Part shown: positions 1 to 5,646 of the stretch, one piece after another
How positions within the stretch are numbered: position 1 is the stretch's first letter
Layout of the letters: the number at the start of each line of letters is the position of its first letter
Assembly: GCA_027053375.1 (NCBI GenBank)
Contig: JALUJC010000295.1
Location: 1,389-7,530 of the forward strand
Length of the DNA stretch: 6,142 nt
From: Caldifarciminota bacterium
Lineage (GTDB): Bacteria; Hydrothermota; Hydrothermia; S141-80
Reading direction: 5' to 3'
Notes under the pieces: model-generated
Told to the model about the DNA's origin: nothing
Databases searched by the model: none
The model's input: the letters and a program-made list of their open reading frames with translations, nothing else
Translations under genes and position numbers: made by a program

Positions 1-260
1 TCTTCCAGAAGCGCGAACTCTTCCTGGTCCCGTAGGGGTTCGATCTTCGTGCGTTCGGGATGGCGGTTGGGCGCGCCATACCGTTCCGGATCCACATCAT
101 GCCCTCCCGGGAGAATCAGGGCTTCCACGTTCTGGAGTTCTTCAGGTCGCTGGATCAGACGGACCCGGAAAGGCGCCTGTTCCAGCCATTTTCGGTAGGG
201 TTCATACCGATCCGGCCGGTCCTGCCATACCCGGGTGACCGCCAGCCCTACGGTGTGCAT
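1..260 (-). CDS. Class I glutamine amidotransferase-like protein, PuuD/peptidase C26 type (5' part only)
   Basis: The first 86 residues of a protein that runs off the left edge. The translation starts MHTVGLAVTRVW, carries LPGGHDVDPERYG at about residues 50-62 and RDQEEFALLE at 77-86. In gamma-glutamyl-gamma-aminobutyrate hydrolases (PuuD, peptidase C26) the same pattern appears as GGxDVDPxxYG followed by RDxxExxLL. Those enzymes hydrolyse gamma-glutamyl amide bonds in the cytoplasm with a Cys-His-Glu triad. The nucleophile cysteine normally lies further on and is outside the window, so activity cannot be judged. The ATG is 7 bases past the stop of the oxidoreductase beta gene and has no clear Shine-Dalgarno site, so it is probably translationally coupled to it. 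An in-frame TTG at 290-288 is the only other nearby start before an in-frame stop, and fits the family N-terminus less well. Family placement is good; the substrate is unknown. Confidence 0.8.
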   Translation of the reverse strand, partial: MHTVGLAVTRVWQDRPDRYEPYRKWLEQAPFRVRLIQRPEELQNVEALILPGGHDVDPERYGAPNRHPERTKIEPLRDQEEFALLE

Positions 261-267
261 AATGGGT

Positions 268-1242
268 TCAGCGAATGCGGACTTCTTCAATCAACGGGGT
301 CAGATCCACCACGGAGCGACCTTTATCGTCATGGATGGGCCGACGTGCCGGGGGATGATTCAGGTAATCTGGCAGGGTTTCCAGAATGCGCGTTTCATAG
401 GTGGAGACATTGCGGTTCACCAGCAGAACGCCCGTGGGAATGCGATCGCCCCATTCTGCAGCTTTCTGCATGAACTGCTGAAGTTTTTGCTGGACGACCT
501 CTTCCGGTGCTCCCTCAGGGATCACGGGATCATACCCTTCGTCCTGGACATTGTACATCCGGCTGTGGCCGAGATCTTTTCCAAGGAACCAGTCTTTGGT
601 GTGGATGTTGTTGTAGGTGGGACAGGGCTGAAGCACGTCCAGAAAGGCCAGGCCGGGATGGGTGGTGGCTTCTTTGATCAGAGCAACAAGATGTTTGATA
701 TTGTAGGCATAGGCACGACCAATCCAGGTGTAACCCGAAACCAGGGCGAGCATAAGGGGGTTGATGCTGGCCTGGATGTTGGCTTCCGGAAGGCTTTTGG
801 TCCGCAATCCCAGCGGGAGTGTGGGCGAAGCCTGTCCTTTGGTGAGTCCGTAGACCTCATTGTTGAACATGATATGGGTCAGGTTGACGTTCCTTCGGCC
901 TGCGTTGACAAAATGCCCGGCACCAATGGCCATGGTATCGCCGTCCCCCGAAACCACCACCACGGTGAGCTCAGGGTTGGCCAGTTTGATACCCGTGGCA
1001 AAGGGTAAGGGGCGTCCGTGAAGGGTGTGGACTCCATAGGCGTTGACGTAGTACTGGGCTTTCCCGGAACAACCGATGCCCCCTACCACCACCAGCTTGT
1101 GCGGTTCCACGCCCAGCTCTGCCATGGCCTGGTGCAGGGCGTTCAGGATCCCGAAATCCCCGCACCCCGGACACCAGTCAATGGGATAGTCCACCTGAAA
1201 ATCTTTCTTGTTCCGCTGAACGGTCTGTGTGGCCTGCGCCAT
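268..1242 (-). CDS. korB: 2-oxoacid:ferredoxin oxidoreductase, beta subunit (TPP and [4Fe-4S] binding)
   Basis: A 324-residue protein, the usual length for the beta subunit of two-subunit 2-oxoacid:ferredoxin oxidoreductases. These decarboxylate a 2-oxoacid with CoA to acyl-CoA and CO2 and pass the electrons to ferredoxin. Visible motifs are WCPGCG (Cys24, Cys27), GGIGCSGK (Cys58) and QPCPTYN (Cys207), which are the four expected [4Fe-4S] ligands. SGDGD (98-102) followed by NNEVYGLTKGQ (127-137) is the TPP/Mg2+ signature. I chose the ATG at 1242 rather than a TTG 18 bases upstream because GGAGG (1252-1248) sits 5 bases before the ATG, and the TTG would start inside the alpha gene. It follows alpha by 10 bases. 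Pyruvate, 2-oxoglutarate and branched-chain oxoacid enzymes share these motifs, so korB is a family label and the substrate is not established. Confidence 0.92.
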   Translation of the reverse strand: MAQATQTVQRNKKDFQVDYPIDWCPGCGDFGILNALHQAMAELGVEPHKLVVVGGIGCSGKAQYYVNAYGVHTLHGRPLPFATGIKLANPELTVVVVSGDGDTMAIGAGHFVNAGRRNVNLTHIMFNNEVYGLTKGQASPTLPLGLRTKSLPEANIQASINPLMLALVSGYTWIGRAYAYNIKHLVALIKEATTHPGLAFLDVLQPCPTYNNIHTKDWFLGKDLGHSRMYNVQDEGYDPVIPEGAPEEVVQQKLQQFMQKAAEWGDRIPTGVLLVNRNVSTYETRILETLPDYLNHPPARRPIHDDKGRSVVDLTPLIEEVRIR

Positions 1243-1247
1243 GTTTT

Positions 1248-1252
1248 CCTCC
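1248..1252 (-). promoter_or_regulatory. Ribosome binding site deciding the beta-subunit start
   Basis: GGAGG lies 5 bases before the ATG at 1242 and directly after the TAA of the alpha gene. It supports MAQATQ as the N-terminus instead of the longer TTG reading. Confidence 0.8.
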
Positions 1253-3190
1253 TTACTCAAAGGGCTGCATCAGTACGATCCGCCTCTCGGCGGTTCCATT
1301 CAGGATCCGATCCAGGGCCTCTGTGAGTTCCTCAACGGAAATGGGACGTCCGGTGTACTTCAGAATGTGGTAGTCCACCTCCCGTCCGGTTTCCATCCGT
1401 AGAATCCGGGCCAGCTGACCGGTCCCATTCAGTTCCACGTCCACCAGGGGGGAGGCACTGTCAAGCAGGGGACGAAGTTCTTCGGCGGGGAAGGGGCTGA
1501 TCAGGCGGATCTGCACGAACCGGAGAGGAATGCCGCGTTTCTCAAAACGTTCCAGCGTATCCAGAATCACACCCTTGGTGGATCCCCAGCTCAGGAGCGT
1601 AAAGGCGGCCTCCGGATCTCCCCAGACCCGGAACTTCTCTTCCTGGGAGAGCGTGTTCAGCGCCGTTGTGATCTTGCGGGCGCGCTTGTCCATCTGCATC
1701 ACCCGGATCACCGGATCCTCTGTGACCCGTCCTTCCACGGTGTGCTCTCCGCCGGTCACCCAGTGCTGCCCACCGGGGGTGCCGGGAAGGACCCGTGGGC
1801 TGATCCCGTCCTCACTGTCCTGAAAGCGATGGAACGGAGGCGAAGAGGAGGAGTCCGGTGTGTGAATTTTCCCGCGATTCAGAGGAAGCGCGTCCGCCTG
1901 AAAAGGGGGAACGGTCTGGGTGGTGCTGGACAGGGCTTTATCCAGAAGGTGAATCACCGGCATCTGGAACTGTTCAGCATAATTCAGTGCACGCCCTGCA
2001 TCCAGGAAGGCTTCTTCCAGATCACCGGAAGCCAGCACGATGCGGGGAAATTCCCCGTGACCCGCTTCCACCACGAAGTGCAGGTCCCCCTGCTCGGTGC
2101 GGGTGGGCATGCCGGTGCTGGGTCCGCCGCGCTGATAAAGTGTGATCACCACGGGGACTTCATTGATCCCGGCCCATCCCAGGCCTTCCACCATGAGGGA
2201 GAATCCAGGTCCTGATGTGGCTGTGGCGCTGCGTGCACCGGCGAGGGCAGCGCCGGTGGCCATGGTAATGGCGGAAATCTCATCCTCCGTCTGAACCACC
2301 ACCACAGACCCCTGTTCTCCGTTCTTCAGGGGGAAGGAACGATGGGCTTCCAGATAGACGCTCTCGTCGGTCGCCGGACTGATGGGGTAGTAGGTTTGAA
2401 AGGTGAGGCCGAAGGCAATTTTCCCCATGGCGACGGCCTGTGTTCCGTTGACCAGGATGCGCGGTTCCGCGTTCTCTTTTGGATGAAGACGGAACTGGAA
2501 GGGAACTTCCTGGAAATGATCGGACACATACCGATACGCCACATCCACCGCCACCACGTTCAGATCAATCACCCGATCTTTCCCGCGGAAAATGCGCGCC
2601 ACCGCTTCCTTGACATAATCTTCGGGAAAGCGGAGCAACGCAGCTGAGAGCGCCACCGCCAGGGTGTTGAGGGTCCGCTGTGCAAGGCCGGCAGGGACCC
2701 CGGCTGCTTTCGCAACCTCCGCGGTAAGCTGGGTGTAGGGGATGGGAAAAAGATGAACACCCCGTTCGCGGGCGAGATGAAGCAGGCCCTGGGCGGTTTC
2801 CGGTTGTCCCTGTTCTCTCAGCATCCGGAGGAGGTCTTCGCGTACTCTCCGATCCAGGAACGTGATGCGTTCCAGGGGCATCTCTGCCGACTTTTCGTCA
2901 AAGAGAATCCCACCACCTTCCACCACGGCATGGGCATGGCGGACCAGCGATTCTGCCTCGAAGGTGGTGAGCAACTGAACCTGGTCGCGATGGGAACGAT
3001 GTGCCCTTTCAGAAACCCGGATGTCGTAATAACTGTGACGGCCTTTGATGTTGGAATAGTATTCCCGACGTCCGAAGACCTCCAGTCCGCCCATGGCGAA
3101 AGCCTGGGCAAACATGCGTGCAGCGGAATCCACACCGCTTCCCTGGGGGCCTCCGATTCGCCAGGAAAAGTCCTGTACCTCAGGATTCAT
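1253..3190 (-). CDS. korA: 2-oxoacid:ferredoxin oxidoreductase, fused gamma-alpha subunit
   Basis: A 645-residue protein joining two domains that are separate genes in four-subunit enzymes. Residues 1 to about 215 are the gamma domain, with GGPQGSGVDSAAR at 13-25. From about 245 comes the alpha (pyrimidine-type TPP) domain, with YYPISPATDES at 267-277. This corresponds to the YPITPSS substrate loop of Sulfolobus-type enzymes, here YPISPAT. QRGGPSTGMPTRTEQGDL at 353-370 includes the conserved Arg (354) expected to contact the oxoacid carboxylate. DGISPRVLPGTPGG (461-474) and a C-terminal Rossmann-like part complete the usual layout. The ATG at 3190 is chosen over a TTG 21 bases upstream because GGAGG (3202-3198) is 7 bases before it. 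No ferredoxin-like delta gene is seen, as expected for the two-subunit type. It partners the beta subunit directly downstream. The substrate could be 2-oxoglutarate, pyruvate or several oxoacids. Confidence 0.92.
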   Translation of the reverse strand: MNPEVQDFSWRIGGPQGSGVDSAARMFAQAFAMGGLEVFGRREYYSNIKGRHSYYDIRVSERAHRSHRDQVQLLTTFEAESLVRHAHAVVEGGGILFDEKSAEMPLERITFLDRRVREDLLRMLREQGQPETAQGLLHLARERGVHLFPIPYTQLTAEVAKAAGVPAGLAQRTLNTLAVALSAALLRFPEDYVKEAVARIFRGKDRVIDLNVVAVDVAYRYVSDHFQEVPFQFRLHPKENAEPRILVNGTQAVAMGKIAFGLTFQTYYPISPATDESVYLEAHRSFPLKNGEQGSVVVVQTEDEISAITMATGAALAGARSATATSGPGFSLMVEGLGWAGINEVPVVITLYQRGGPSTGMPTRTEQGDLHFVVEAGHGEFPRIVLASGDLEEAFLDAGRALNYAEQFQMPVIHLLDKALSSTTQTVPPFQADALPLNRGKIHTPDSSSSPPFHRFQDSEDGISPRVLPGTPGGQHWVTGGEHTVEGRVTEDPVIRVMQMDKRARKITTALNTLSQEEKFRVWGDPEAAFTLLSWGSTKGVILDTLERFEKRGIPLRFVQIRLISPFPAEELRPLLDSASPLVDVELNGTGQLARILRMETGREVDYHILKYTGRPISVEELTEALDRILNGTAERRIVLMQPFE

Positions 3191-3197
3191 CCTTGTG

Positions 3198-3202
3198 CCT
3201 CC
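3198..3202 (-). promoter_or_regulatory. Ribosome binding site deciding the alpha-subunit start
   Basis: GGAGG lies 7 bases before the ATG at 3190. An in-frame TTG at 3211 lies upstream of this site and has no comparable site of its own, so the shorter protein starting MNPEVQ is preferred. Confidence 0.75.
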
Positions 3203-3226
3203 ATTCCTCAAGCATGTTGGTCATGT

Positions 3227-3237
3227 TTGTTTGACAA
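3227..3237. promoter_or_regulatory. Operator-like palindrome, copy 1 (TTGT-TTG-ACAA)
   Basis: An 11-bp dyad with 4-bp arms and a 3-bp centre, in the untranslated leader of the oxidoreductase operon. Its core TGTTTGACA (3228-3236) recurs exactly on the other strand at 3297-3289. It contains TTGACA, but no -10 follows at a suitable distance on the plus strand, so it is not a promoter there. Function is inferred from symmetry and repetition only; I cannot assign it to a known regulator. Confidence 0.35.
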
Positions 3238-3264
3238 CAACACCCCCCTGCCCCGCGACAACCC

Positions 3265-3277
3265 ACCCTGTGAGGGT
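3265..3277. repeat. Small inverted repeat ACCCT-GTG-AGGGT in the oxidoreductase leader
   Basis: Perfect 5-bp arms around a 3-base loop, lying between the two TGTTTGACA boxes. In the minus-strand leader RNA it could form a short hairpin. No U-run follows, so it is not an intrinsic terminator. It may be chance. Confidence 0.3.
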
Positions 3278-3283
3278 CCGGGG

Positions 3284-3300
3284 AGGTGTGTCAAACACCT
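3284..3300. promoter_or_regulatory. Operator-like inverted repeat, copy 2 (AGGTGT-N5-ACACCT, with GTGT-CAA-ACAC)
   Basis: Perfect 6-bp arms (3284-3289 and 3295-3300) around 5 bases. Nested in it and offset by one base is the 11-bp dyad GTGT-CAA-ACAC (3288-3298). On the minus strand the latter reads GTGT-TTG-ACAC and shares its core with the box at 3227-3237, the dyad centres being 61 bp apart. It lies at the predicted transcription start of the minus-strand promoter, where a bound repressor could block initiation. The symmetry is seen; the regulatory role is inferred. Confidence 0.4.
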
Positions 3301-3302
3301 AT

Positions 3303-3331
3303 ATGGTATAAGATGCGGGGAATTCTGTCAA
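3303..3331 (-). promoter_or_regulatory. Candidate sigma70 promoter for the oxidoreductase operon
   Basis: On the minus strand a perfect -35 TTGACA (3331-3326) is followed either by TATACC (3310-3305, spacing 15) or by TACCAT (3308-3303, spacing 17). Neither -10 is strong, so this promoter looks weaker than the two facing tRNA-Trp and may need an activator or be regulated. Transcription would start near 3297, giving a leader of roughly 105 bases before the alpha ATG. Confidence 0.5.
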
Positions 3332-3342
3332 GAAGACCAGAC

Positions 3343-3371
3343 TTGAAAGGGTTTGCAGAGAGGTGTATACT
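3343..3371 (+). promoter_or_regulatory. sigma70 promoter P1 for the tRNA-Trp/ribosomal operon
   Basis: TTGAAA (3343-3348), a 17-base spacer and TATACT (3366-3371). Each element differs from consensus at one position. It lies exactly 60 bp upstream of P2 and resembles it beyond the hexamers, including a shared CCCTGA just downstream. Confidence 0.75.
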
Positions 3372-3402
3372 TCAAATCACCCTGAAGGGGATCCCCGGCG
3401 GG

Positions 3403-3431
3403 TTGACAGACCCGCATAGAGGGGGTATACT
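3403..3431 (+). promoter_or_regulatory. sigma70 promoter P2 for the tRNA-Trp/ribosomal operon
   Basis: A perfect TTGACA (3403-3408), an optimal 17-base spacer and TATACT (3426-3431). Transcription would begin about 15 bases before the mature tRNA 5' end, leaving a short leader for RNase P. The bases just after the -10 are GC-leaning, as at stringently controlled promoters, but stringent control is only inferred. Confidence 0.85.
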
Positions 3432-3452
3432 TACACGCCCTGAGAGGGAGGA

Positions 3453-3525
<73 letters not shown>

Positions 3526-3557
3526 CCTTTGTGTGCTGATCGAGAAGGAGGCCATTC

Positions 3558-3710
3558 ATGCGTATCATCATTGCGCTTGCGTGTCAGCAGTGTAAGCGGC
3601 GGAATTATACAACCACGAAACGGCGGGAGCAGCGTGAGAAGCTCACGCTGAAGAAATATTGCCCGTATTGTCGTAAACATACGGAACACAGGGAGACCAA
3701 GGTCCGATGA
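3558..3710 (+). CDS. rpmG: 50S ribosomal protein L33, zinc-binding form
   Basis: A 50-residue basic protein of the large ribosomal subunit, near the E site. Two zinc-knuckle pairs are visible, CQQC (Cys9, Cys12) and CPYC (Cys35, Cys38), which makes it the zinc-containing (C+) form. Between them NYTTTKRR and [10 protein letters not shown] match the family, as does the length. Start choice is secure: AAGGAGG (3545-3551) lies 6 bases before the ATG. The stop overlaps the start of secE as ATGA. Its place between tRNA-Trp and secE is a common bacterial arrangement. Confidence 0.95.
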   Translation: MRIIIALACQQCKRRNYTTTKRREQREKLTLKKYCPYCRKHTEHRETKVR

Positions 3711-3901
3711 ATGTGAAGGCCTGGGTGCAGTTTCTTAAAGAGAGCAAGGCCGAGTTTGAACGAATGACGTGGCCGACCCGGGAGCAGTTGATCGGAGGAT
3801 CGGTGACCGTACTGCTGATATCGGCGGTGTTTGCCATCTTTATCTGGATCTCCGATCTTCTGTCCTCGTTCCTGGTTCGTGCCGTGACCGGCTGGGTGTG
3901 A
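3707..3901 (+). CDS. secE: Preprotein translocase subunit SecE
   Basis: A 64-residue inner-membrane protein that clamps SecY in the SecYEG channel. It is the short single-span form found in most bacteria outside the E. coli group. An amphipathic N-terminal helix (about 5-20) leads into the SecE hallmark [12 protein letters not shown] (16-27). One hydrophobic segment follows at about 28-49. The ATG overlaps the rpmG stop by four bases (ATGA), and the site just upstream is weak, so translation is probably coupled to rpmG. nusG starts 2 bases after its stop. The secE-nusG pairing is near universal in bacteria and supports the call. Confidence 0.95.
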   Translation: MNVKAWVQFLKESKAEFERMTWPTREQLIGGSVTVLLISAVFAIFIWISDLLSSFLVRAVTGWV

Positions 3902-3903
3902 GC

Positions 3904-4455
3904 ATGAAAAAGTGGGTGGTGTTCTGGACGCCCCCGGGGCGGGAAAAGCGGGCAAAAAAGATCCTGGAGCGTCTGGTGGAAGAAAACGGTCTCCAGGATA
4001 AGGTGGGACAGATCCTGATTCCCACCCTGGCGTTCCCGAGAAAGGGGAAGATTTCAGAAAAACCTCTCTTTCGTGGGTATATTCTGATTGAGATGGAGCC
4101 CGATCCGGAGGTGCTGGACACACTTCTCTCGGCACGTAACGTGCGTGCGCTGATTGATCGTGAGGCTTTCCGTGCAACCAGCACACGGGAGTTTTCGCAG
4201 GTGCTGACCACCCTTTCTCCTGAAGAGGTGGAGCAGATTCTGCAAATTGTTGAACAGGAAGAGAAGAAAAAGCAGGACGAGGTTCCCTTTCTTCCGGGAG
4301 AAACTGTACGGATTGTGGAAGGAGCCGTTGAAGGCTGGGTGGGTGAAGTGGAAGAGGTGGATCGGGAGCGGAAACAGCTTCGTGTGCTGGTCGAGATTTT
4401 TGGACGGGTTACGCCCATTACCCTGGATTTCACCCAGGTCGAGCGGTACCGGTAA
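3904..4455 (+). CDS. nusG: Transcription termination/antitermination factor NusG (divergent)
   Basis: A 183-residue protein of standard length. NusG binds RNA polymerase through its N-terminal NGN domain. Its C-terminal KOW domain can contact Rho or ribosomal protein S10. The NGN domain spans about 3-115 and the KOW domain about 127-183, joined by a charged linker (EQEEKKKQDE). Conserved pieces are KPLFRGYILIEM (53-64) and IFGRVTPITLDFTQVE (165-180). Several usual signatures are altered: the opening WYVVxTYSGYE is WVVFWTPPGRE, FPGY is FRGY (56-59), the GVTGFVG loop is NVRALID (79-85) and the KOW GPFxxFxG is GAVEGWVG. The ATG follows secE by 2 bases without a strong Shine-Dalgarno site, so it is probably coupled. 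Position in the operon makes it the housekeeping NusG; a specialised paralogue is less likely. Confidence 0.93.
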   Translation: MKKWVVFWTPPGREKRAKKILERLVEENGLQDKVGQILIPTLAFPRKGKISEKPLFRGYILIEMEPDPEVLDTLLSARNVRALIDREAFRATSTREFSQVLTTLSPEEVEQILQIVEQEEKKKQDEVPFLPGETVRIVEGAVEGWVGEVEEVDRERKQLRVLVEIFGRVTPITLDFTQVERYR

Positions 4456-4473
4456 GGAAGAAGGAGGAGGTCC

Positions 4474-4917
4474 ATGCCGCCCAAAAAGGGTAAGAAAGAA
4501 GTCATTGCGCAGATAAAATTGCAGTTGCCTGCTGGTCAGGCCTCGCCTGCACCGCCGGTGGGACCGGCGCTGGGGCAGCATGGCCTGAACATCATGGATT
4601 TTTGCAAGCAGTTCAATGACAGGACGAAAGACAAGGCGGGCTATACCATTCCCGTGGTGATTTATGTGTACAAAGACAGGAGCTTTTCCTTTGATTTGAA
4701 GACGCCCCCGGCATCAGACCTCCTCCGGAAAGCCGCGGGAATCCCGAAGGGATCCGGTGAGCCCAACAAGCGGAAAGTAGGGAAGGTGACCCGGGCACAG
4801 CTTGAAGAGATCGCGAAGATGAAAATGCCCGACCTGAATACACGTGACCTGGATGCGGCCGTACGGATGATTGAGGGAACCGCCCGCAGCATGGGCATTG
4901 AAGTGGCGGAGGGCTGA
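4474..4917 (+). CDS. rplK: 50S ribosomal protein L11
   Basis: A 147-residue protein, slightly longer than the usual 141 or so because of a basic N-terminal PPKKGKK. L11 binds the GTPase-associated region of 23S rRNA and works with L10/L12 in factor binding. The proline-rich N-terminal face [19 protein letters not shown] (19-37), the thiostrepton-site region, is intact. The RNA-binding C-terminal domain carries [13 protein letters not shown] (78-89) and ends with TARSMGIEV (136-144). The Shine-Dalgarno site AAGGAGG (4461-4467) is 6 bases before the ATG. Only 18 bases separate it from nusG, so a stand-alone L1-binding leader as in E. coli does not fit here. Confidence 0.97.
   Translation: MPPKKGKKEVIAQIKLQLPAGQASPAPPVGPALGQHGLNIMDFCKQFNDRTKDKAGYTIPVVIYVYKDRSFSFDLKTPPASDLLRKAAGIPKGSGEPNKRKVGKVTRAQLEEIAKMKMPDLNTRDLDAAVRMIEGTARSMGIEVAEG
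4908..4913 (+). promoter_or_regulatory. Ribosome binding site of rplA inside the end of rplK
   Basis: GGAGGG lies 6 bases before the rplA ATG (4920) but within the last codons of rplK. Initiation at rplA therefore competes with, or is coupled to, ribosomes finishing rplK. Confidence 0.65.
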
Positions 4918-4919
4918 TC

Positions 4920-5633
4920 ATGCCAAAGCACGGTAAACGCTATCGCGCGCTTCTTGAAAAATTTGATCTGAGCCGTCCTTATTCTGTGGATGAGGCTGTA
5001 CGGATGGTGAAAGAGCTTGCCTCGGCTCGCTTTGACGAGACCGTGGAAATGGCCGTGCGACTGGGTGTGGATCCCCGGAAGGCAGATCAGGCCATCCGTG
5101 GTTCGGTGGTTCTTCCTCACGGGACCGGCCGTCAGGTGCGCGTGCTGGTGTTTACCCGTGGGGATGAGGAGGCCGAGGCCAGGGATGCCGGTGCCGACTA
5201 TGTGGGATTCAAGGATCTGATTGAAAAGATTCAGGGGGGATGGCTGGAGTTTGATGCGGTGGTTGCAACCCCTGACGCGATGCCAGAGGTGGCGAAACTT
5301 GGGCGGATCCTGGGTCCGCGTGGGTTGATGCCCAGCCCCAAAACAGGCACGGTGACCAAAAATGTGGGCCAGGTGGTGCGGGAGCTGAAACGTGGTCGGA
5401 TTGATTTTCGTGTTGATCGCTCCGGAAACCTCCATGCACCGGTGGGGAAGGTGTCCTTCCCGGAAGAGCATCTTCTGGAGAACGTTCTCGCCTTTTTTCA
5501 GGAAATTCTGAATCTTCGGCCTGCGGAATTTAAGGGGACCTATGTCCACACGGTCCATCTTGCCCCCACCATGGGACCCGGTGTGGAAGTGGATGTCAAC
5601 AACCTTTACGAACGGGTGAAGTCCTTCTCCTGA
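4920..5633 (+). CDS. rplA: 50S ribosomal protein L1
   Basis: A 237-residue protein of normal length. L1 forms the mobile stalk that moves E-site tRNA and in many bacteria represses translation of its own operon. Domain I is built from about 1-66 and 160-237, and domain II lies between. The L1 signature appears at 127-146 as LGRILGPRGLMPSPKTGTVT, with Ser139 where Asn is usual (MPNPKTGTVT). RGSVVLPHGTG (60-70) and KGTYV...TMGPGVEVD (205-225) are also typical. It begins 2 bases after rplK with a good ribosome site inside that gene, and ends 13 bases before rplJ. Confidence 0.97.
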   Translation: MPKHGKRYRALLEKFDLSRPYSVDEAVRMVKELASARFDETVEMAVRLGVDPRKADQAIRGSVVLPHGTGRQVRVLVFTRGDEEAEARDAGADYVGFKDLIEKIQGGWLEFDAVVATPDAMPEVAKLGRILGPRGLMPSPKTGTVTKNVGQVVRELKRGRIDFRVDRSGNLHAPVGKVSFPEEHLLENVLAFFQEILNLRPAEFKGTYVHTVHLAPTMGPGVEVDVNNLYERVKSFS

Positions 5634-5646
5634 GGAGGGAGCCATC

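Noticed and set aside
235..1008. A 257-residue plus-strand open frame opposite the beta subunit
   Set aside because: It is antisense to a gene whose iron-sulfur and TPP motifs are all intact, has no recognisable domain of its own, and is a codon-bias shadow.
1258..1260. TTG at 1260 as the beta-subunit start, adding MSKEEN and overlapping alpha by 8 bases
   Set aside because: The extra codons are the Shine-Dalgarno sequence of the internal ATG, which has ideal spacing.
3289..3294. Minus-strand TTGACA (3294-3289) as a -35 for korA
   Set aside because: The hexamer 17 bases downstream is ACAGGG, which is not a -10. The TTGACA is better explained as part of the palindrome.
3304..3312. Plus-strand extended -10 like TGGTATAAG, a possible third promoter for the ribosomal operon
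   Set aside because: There is no -35 match at 16-18 bases upstream. The same bases are the -10 region of the minus-strand promoter. It was not strong enough to list.
3380..3390. CCC-TGAA-GGG and the similar CCC-TGAGA-GGG at 3438-3448 as terminators or attenuators
   Set aside because: The stems are only 3-4 bp and no U-run follows; they sit in the initially transcribed region of each promoter copy.
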